Of a stretch of 64,000 nucleotides of DNA, positions 61,638 through 64,000 are shown piece after piece. The number at the start of each line of letters is the position of its first letter. Positions within the stretch are counted from its first letter, which is position 1. The notes under the pieces are model-generated. The model was not told where the DNA came from. It saw only the letters and a program-made list of their open reading frames with translations, and made no database searches. Origin of the DNA: RZYX01 sp036654375 (lineage in GTDB: Bacteria > Bacillota > Clostridia > Oscillospirales > Acutalibacteraceae); contig JAVVSD010000005.1 of NCBI GenBank assembly GCA_036654375.1, forward strand, positions 38,498 through 102,497, in the 5' to 3' direction. Both the position numbers and the translations under genes were made by a program.

Positions 61638-62345
61638 TTATTCGGTTACAATTGTTCCCACATTGTCGCCACATACTGCACGAACAATGTTGTTTGGGTC
61701 GTTTAGGTTGAATACCAAAATCGGAATTTGATTATCTCTGCAAAGTGACGCCGCAGTGCTATCCATTACCTTAAGACCATTCTTTAAAATTTCGGTGTGT
61801 GTGATTTTTTCAAATTTTTCCGCATCATCGAATTTTTTTGGATCCTTATTGTAAATTCCATCAACATTTGTTGCTTTAAAAATTATGTTTGCATCAATTT
61901 CTGCTGCACGAAGAGCTGCCGCAGTGTCCGTTGTAAAAAATGGATTTCCAGTTCCGCAACCAAAAATTACAATCCTGCCTTTTTCAAAATGGCGAGTTGC
62001 CTTGTTGCGGATATAAGGCTCTGCAATTTGTTGCATTGAAATAGCCGTCTGAACTCTTGCTGGGACATCAAGCTGCTCAAAAGCGTCAGCAAGTGCAAGT
62101 GAGTTCATAACAGTTGCAAGCATTCCGATATGGTCTGCTCTTGTTCTGTCCATGTTCCCGCTTGTGCGTCCTCTCCAAAAGTTTCCTCCACCAACAACAA
62201 TGCCAATTTCAACGCCCATGTCATAGCATTCTTTGATTGATGAACAGATTTTTATAACTGTATCAAAGTCAATTCCATTTCCCTTTTCACCTGCAAGTAC
62301 TTCACCGCTTAATTTAAGCAAAATTCTTTTATAAACTGGTTGCAT
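61638..62345 (-). CDS. pyrH: UMP kinase
   Basis: The 235-residue amino-acid-kinase-fold enzyme makes UDP from UMP. LLKLSGEVLAGE, VGGGNFWRG and TTDTAAALRAAEI are typical. I chose the ATG at 62345, matching family length; the frame is open upstream to 62417. rpsB and tsf, which usually precede pyrH, are not here, so pyrH heads the operon pyrH-frr-uppS-cdsA-dxr-rseP-ispG-polC. Confidence 0.95.
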   Translation of the reverse strand: MQPVYKRILLKLSGEVLAGEKGNGIDFDTVIKICSSIKECYDMGVEIGIVVGGGNFWRGRTSGNMDRTRADHIGMLATVMNSLALADAFEQLDVPARVQTAISMQQIAEPYIRNKATRHFEKGRIVIFGCGTGNPFFTTDTAAALRAAEIDANIIFKATNVDGIYNKDPKKFDDAEKFEKITHTEILKNGLKVMDSTAASLCRDNQIPILVFNLNDPNNIVRAVCGDNVGTIVTE

Positions 62346-62608
62346 AATATTTTCCATTCCATCGTCCGTGTACGAATATTTTCTTGTTTGCACCCCACGG
62401 AAAAAAACTTGGCACAAAACTTATATTAGTATTAATTTTACACTCCTTTATTTTACTTCATATTGTATTTTATGTAAATAGTAATCAATTAATTATTTTA
62501 TATTAAAAGTTGGATTTAATTGTTTAAGAATATGTTCTCATACAAGTGAAATAATAAAATTGTAAGCCATTCTTTTATGGCTACATTAATTTAAAGAGGT
62601 GATATTTC

Positions 62609-62758
62609 ATGGAGCCAAACAGACAAAACAATGAAATGCAGAAAAATAGTCAGTATCAACAGAGTACAGGAACAGCAAATCAGACTTCTAAAAAGCAGAA
62701 GAGCAAGAAAAACAAGAATGCAAATAAGAGTTCTGAAAATTGTAATGATTGTAAATAA
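62609..62758 (+). CDS. Small K/N/Q-rich protein ending in CNDCK
   Basis: A 49-residue, very hydrophilic protein (MEPNRQNNEMQKNSQYQQS; KKQKSKKNKNANKS) with two Cys near its end. GAGGTG lies 8 bases before the ATG and a terminator follows. Composition and size recall small spore proteins or disordered clostridial microproteins, but I do not recognise a family; function unknown. Confidence 0.6.
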   Translation: MEPNRQNNEMQKNSQYQQSTGTANQTSKKQKSKKNKNANKSSENCNDCK

Positions 62759-62813
62759 CAACGCTGTTTAAGGCATAAAGCAATCTTTTACTTTTTTAAA
62801 AATGTGTTTTTAA

Positions 62814-62849
62814 AAAAGAGTCTTCCAAAATCAATTGGAAGGCTCTTTT
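62814..62849. terminator. Bidirectional terminator
   Basis: AAAAGAGTCTTCCAA and TTGGAAGGCTCTTTT pair (one G-T) around a 6-base loop between convergent genes. An additional AT-only inverted repeat precedes it (62790-62820). Confidence 0.85.
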
Positions 62850-62852
62850 GAT

Positions 62853-63614
62853 TTATTTTTTATTTTTAAAAAGCTCGCTTGCTTTTACCTGCGGATGTGT
62901 GTATTGATTTGCCGACGAAACTTTTATAAACCCTGCCTTTATGCTGTGTGTCGGACACCAATGCATACACGCAAAGCAGTTTGTGCAATTTGGCCCAATC
63001 TTTATTTTATCTCCGACTCTTACAATATTTTTCATGGGACAAATATTGATGCAGATTTCGCAATCGGTACAATTTTTTTTATCAACCCTCTTGTCGTTTA
63101 TGCCAACCACACCTTTTAGAGATGCCCACTGAAGCTTGCTTGTTTTTCCAAGGAACTTTTCAACTGGATACTCATTTTGCCTTTCCTCATCTAATATCCC
63201 CAAGACTTCTGAAACCAATCTTTCCTCGTTCAAAAGAGCAGTCTTTGTATCATCAGGCTTTGGCATTGTAATAATGCTATTGTCTGGCATCATAAGAAGT
63301 TCGCCAAAATGCAGACGCATTTCATTGTACCTTAGCATTTCATCCATTGTTTTAAGAGCTGTGCCAACCGTTCCTCCGCTTGCTATAAGCGCCCATATGT
63401 ATTTTCCACGCACTATTACTTTTGACAAGAATTGCTTAACTATTAGCGGAAGTTCACCACAATAGACAGGAATAACAAACCCCACTTTATCGTCATTTAT
63501 GGTTTCACCTTCAAAATCAGCGATAGATATAAGATTTGCACCCTGATGCTCTGCAATCGTCTTGGCAATGTGATAGCAATTGCCCGTTCCAGAAAAATAT
63601 ATTACAGTACTCAT
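62853..63614 (-). CDS. EFR1 family ferredoxin (flavodoxin-like plus 2[4Fe-4S])
   Basis: The 253-residue electron carrier has an N-terminal flavodoxin-like domain (YFSGTGNCYHIAKTIAE binds FMN phosphate; IASGGTVGTAL) and a C-terminal pair of four-Cys motifs (CTDCEICINICP, CTNCFACMHWCP) for two [4Fe-4S] clusters. The class is common in anaerobic Clostridia; partners are unknown. GGAGAG precedes the ATG. Promoter and inverted repeats lie at 63656-63711. Confidence 0.92.
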   Translation of the reverse strand: MSTVIYFSGTGNCYHIAKTIAEHQGANLISIADFEGETINDDKVGFVIPVYCGELPLIVKQFLSKVIVRGKYIWALIASGGTVGTALKTMDEMLRYNEMRLHFGELLMMPDNSIITMPKPDDTKTALLNEERLVSEVLGILDEERQNEYPVEKFLGKTSKLQWASLKGVVGINDKRVDKKNCTDCEICINICPMKNIVRVGDKIKIGPNCTNCFACMHWCPTHSIKAGFIKVSSANQYTHPQVKASELFKNKK

Positions 63615-63655
63615 AAGCTCTCCAATCCAAAATTTAGCATTTAAAAACTCCTATA

Positions 63656-63711
63656 ATTATATCATAGTTATTGACTGCTATCAACAAAATCGATAACTAT
63701 AATTGTTGATA
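63656..63711 (-). promoter_or_regulatory. EFR1 promoter with two interleaved inverted repeats
   Basis: On the minus strand TTGATA (complement of 63679-63684), 17-base spacer and TATAAT (complement of 63656-63661). Arms ATAGTTAT/ATAACTAT (63664-63671, 63693-63700) and TATCAACA/TGTTGATA (63679-63686, 63704-63711) interleave. Bases 63671-63684 also match a CRP/FNR-type box in 9 of 10 fixed positions. Confidence 0.65.
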
Positions 63712-63914
63712 AATTATTAAGTTTTTTGCAAAGTTGCCATTAAGTTTTGCATAAGCTGATGAATTCTCTTAATTTTCGATTTCCGCAAGAGGATAAAAGC
63801 TCTGCCTTACTAATTCGATGGCATTTTTCACAATAATCCACACAAAATTTCTTCATACATAAAAAGGAATAAAGCCAATTTTAGCATAACCTACAATTAT
63901 TTTTACGCAAAAAA

Positions 63915-63937
63915 AATGCCGAACAAAGTTCGACATT
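63915..63937 (-). terminator. Terminator of tRNA-Cys
   Basis: AATGCCGAAC and GTTCGACATT pair (one G-T) around AAA; on the minus strand TTTTTTTT follows. Confidence 0.85.
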
Positions 63938-63941
63938 TTTT

Positions 63942-64000
63942 TGGAGGCACCACCCAGATTTGAACTGGGGCATAAAGGTTTTGCAGACCTCTGCCTTACC
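63942..64000 (-). tRNA. tRNA-Cys (anticodon GCA), partial
   Basis: The 3' 59 bases of a tRNA with encoded CCA. Anticodon loop CTGCAAA gives GCA; T stem CCCAG/CTGGG; acceptor strand GGTGCC with discriminator T, as usual for tRNA-Cys. The 5' acceptor strand lies beyond the window. Confidence 0.9.

Larger units (their letters stand above)
63615..63941. other. Intergenic region upstream of the EFR1 gene
   Basis: 327 bases without a gene. The left part is the EFR1 promoter with interleaved repeats (63656-63711); the right end holds the tRNA-Cys terminator (63915-63937). Between them is AT-rich sequence with nothing I recognise. Confidence 0.5.

Noticed and set aside
62400..62450. A strong SD (AAAGGAG, complement of 62443-62449) upstream of pyrH suggesting a leader peptide starting with ATT
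   Set aside because: The frame runs only about 40 codons into pyrH with no recognisable product. It may be a relic of a lost upstream gene, but the evidence is too thin.
62515..62545. Forespore-type (sigma F/G) promoter before the 49-residue gene (CATACAA)
   Set aside because: A -10-like heptamer is present, but no acceptable -35 element lies at the required distance.

Overview
The window comes from a low-GC, spore-forming member of the Firmicutes, most likely class Clostridia and plausibly the Oscillospirales. The basis is the gene content: PolC-type replicase, MutS2, YqzL between era and recO, sporulation proteins YqfC, YqfD and YlbJ/SpoVV, a short HisG with HisZ, the MEP isoprenoid route, abundant glycyl-radical and ferredoxin chemistry, and frequent TTG/GTG starts behind strong Shine-Dalgarno (SD) sites. 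No plasmid, phage, insertion sequence or CRISPR array is visible.

Layout. 1-7060 (minus) is the yqfC-yqfD / phoH-ybeY-era-yqzL-recO-mutS2 block; mutS2 runs off the left edge. 7151-12171 holds ylbJ, a small Cys-rich protein, a DUF1015 protein, a lipoprotein, mgsA and an MFS transporter; then comes a lone polyprenyl synthetase at 12399. 13379-23957 is the main accessory region: a LacI-type regulator divergent from a seven-gene operon for a glycyl radical enzyme (GRE), its activase, an FGGY sugar kinase, a three-part sugar ABC importer and a class II aldolase, with its own promoter, operators and terminator. 24099-29572 has a D,D-carboxypeptidase, a MerR/GNAT divergent pair, an NSS transporter, a lipoprotein and a lytic transglycosylase. 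29882-33039 holds a Gly-rich membrane microprotein, tRNA-Arg, a phosphodiesterase and a three-gene unknown cluster ending in a Gln/Ser/Asn repeat protein. 33100-38214 is polA-rimI-tsaD-rfbB. 38553-42310 is dusB, metG and tatD. 42500-45709 has a Nudix protein, HAD and HD hydrolases and a CmpB-type membrane protein. 45752-51954 is a histidine operon, hisZGDCBAIE, that lacks hisH and hisF. 52118-62345 is pyrH-frr-uppS-cdsA-dxr-rseP-ispG-polC. The right end has a small K/N/Q-rich protein, an EFR1-type ferredoxin and a truncated tRNA-Cys.

Most interesting points. (1) The GRE operon pairs kinase, aldolase and importer with a GRE that keeps the Cys433/Glu435/Gly779 catalytic set but has Asn160 and Lys447 where diol dehydratases have His and Asp, and it contains no sugar isomerase and no propanediol genes. 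This suggests a dehydratase acting on a sugar-derived (perhaps phosphorylated) substrate in a route that I cannot match with confidence to a described pathway. (2) PolC is only 1246 residues long and lacks the 3'-5' exonuclease domain normally inserted in its PHP domain; PolA also lacks the exonuclease residues. (3) At least two genes (cdsA, the kinase) and perhaps rseP show an SD followed at normal spacing by ATT or ATA where homologues would be expected to have ATG. (4) A 16-copy in-frame minisatellite sits inside a conserved-looking unknown gene.

Start sites were chosen by SD position and so often differ from the longest open frame. Family names come from motif recognition by eye; no database search was possible.
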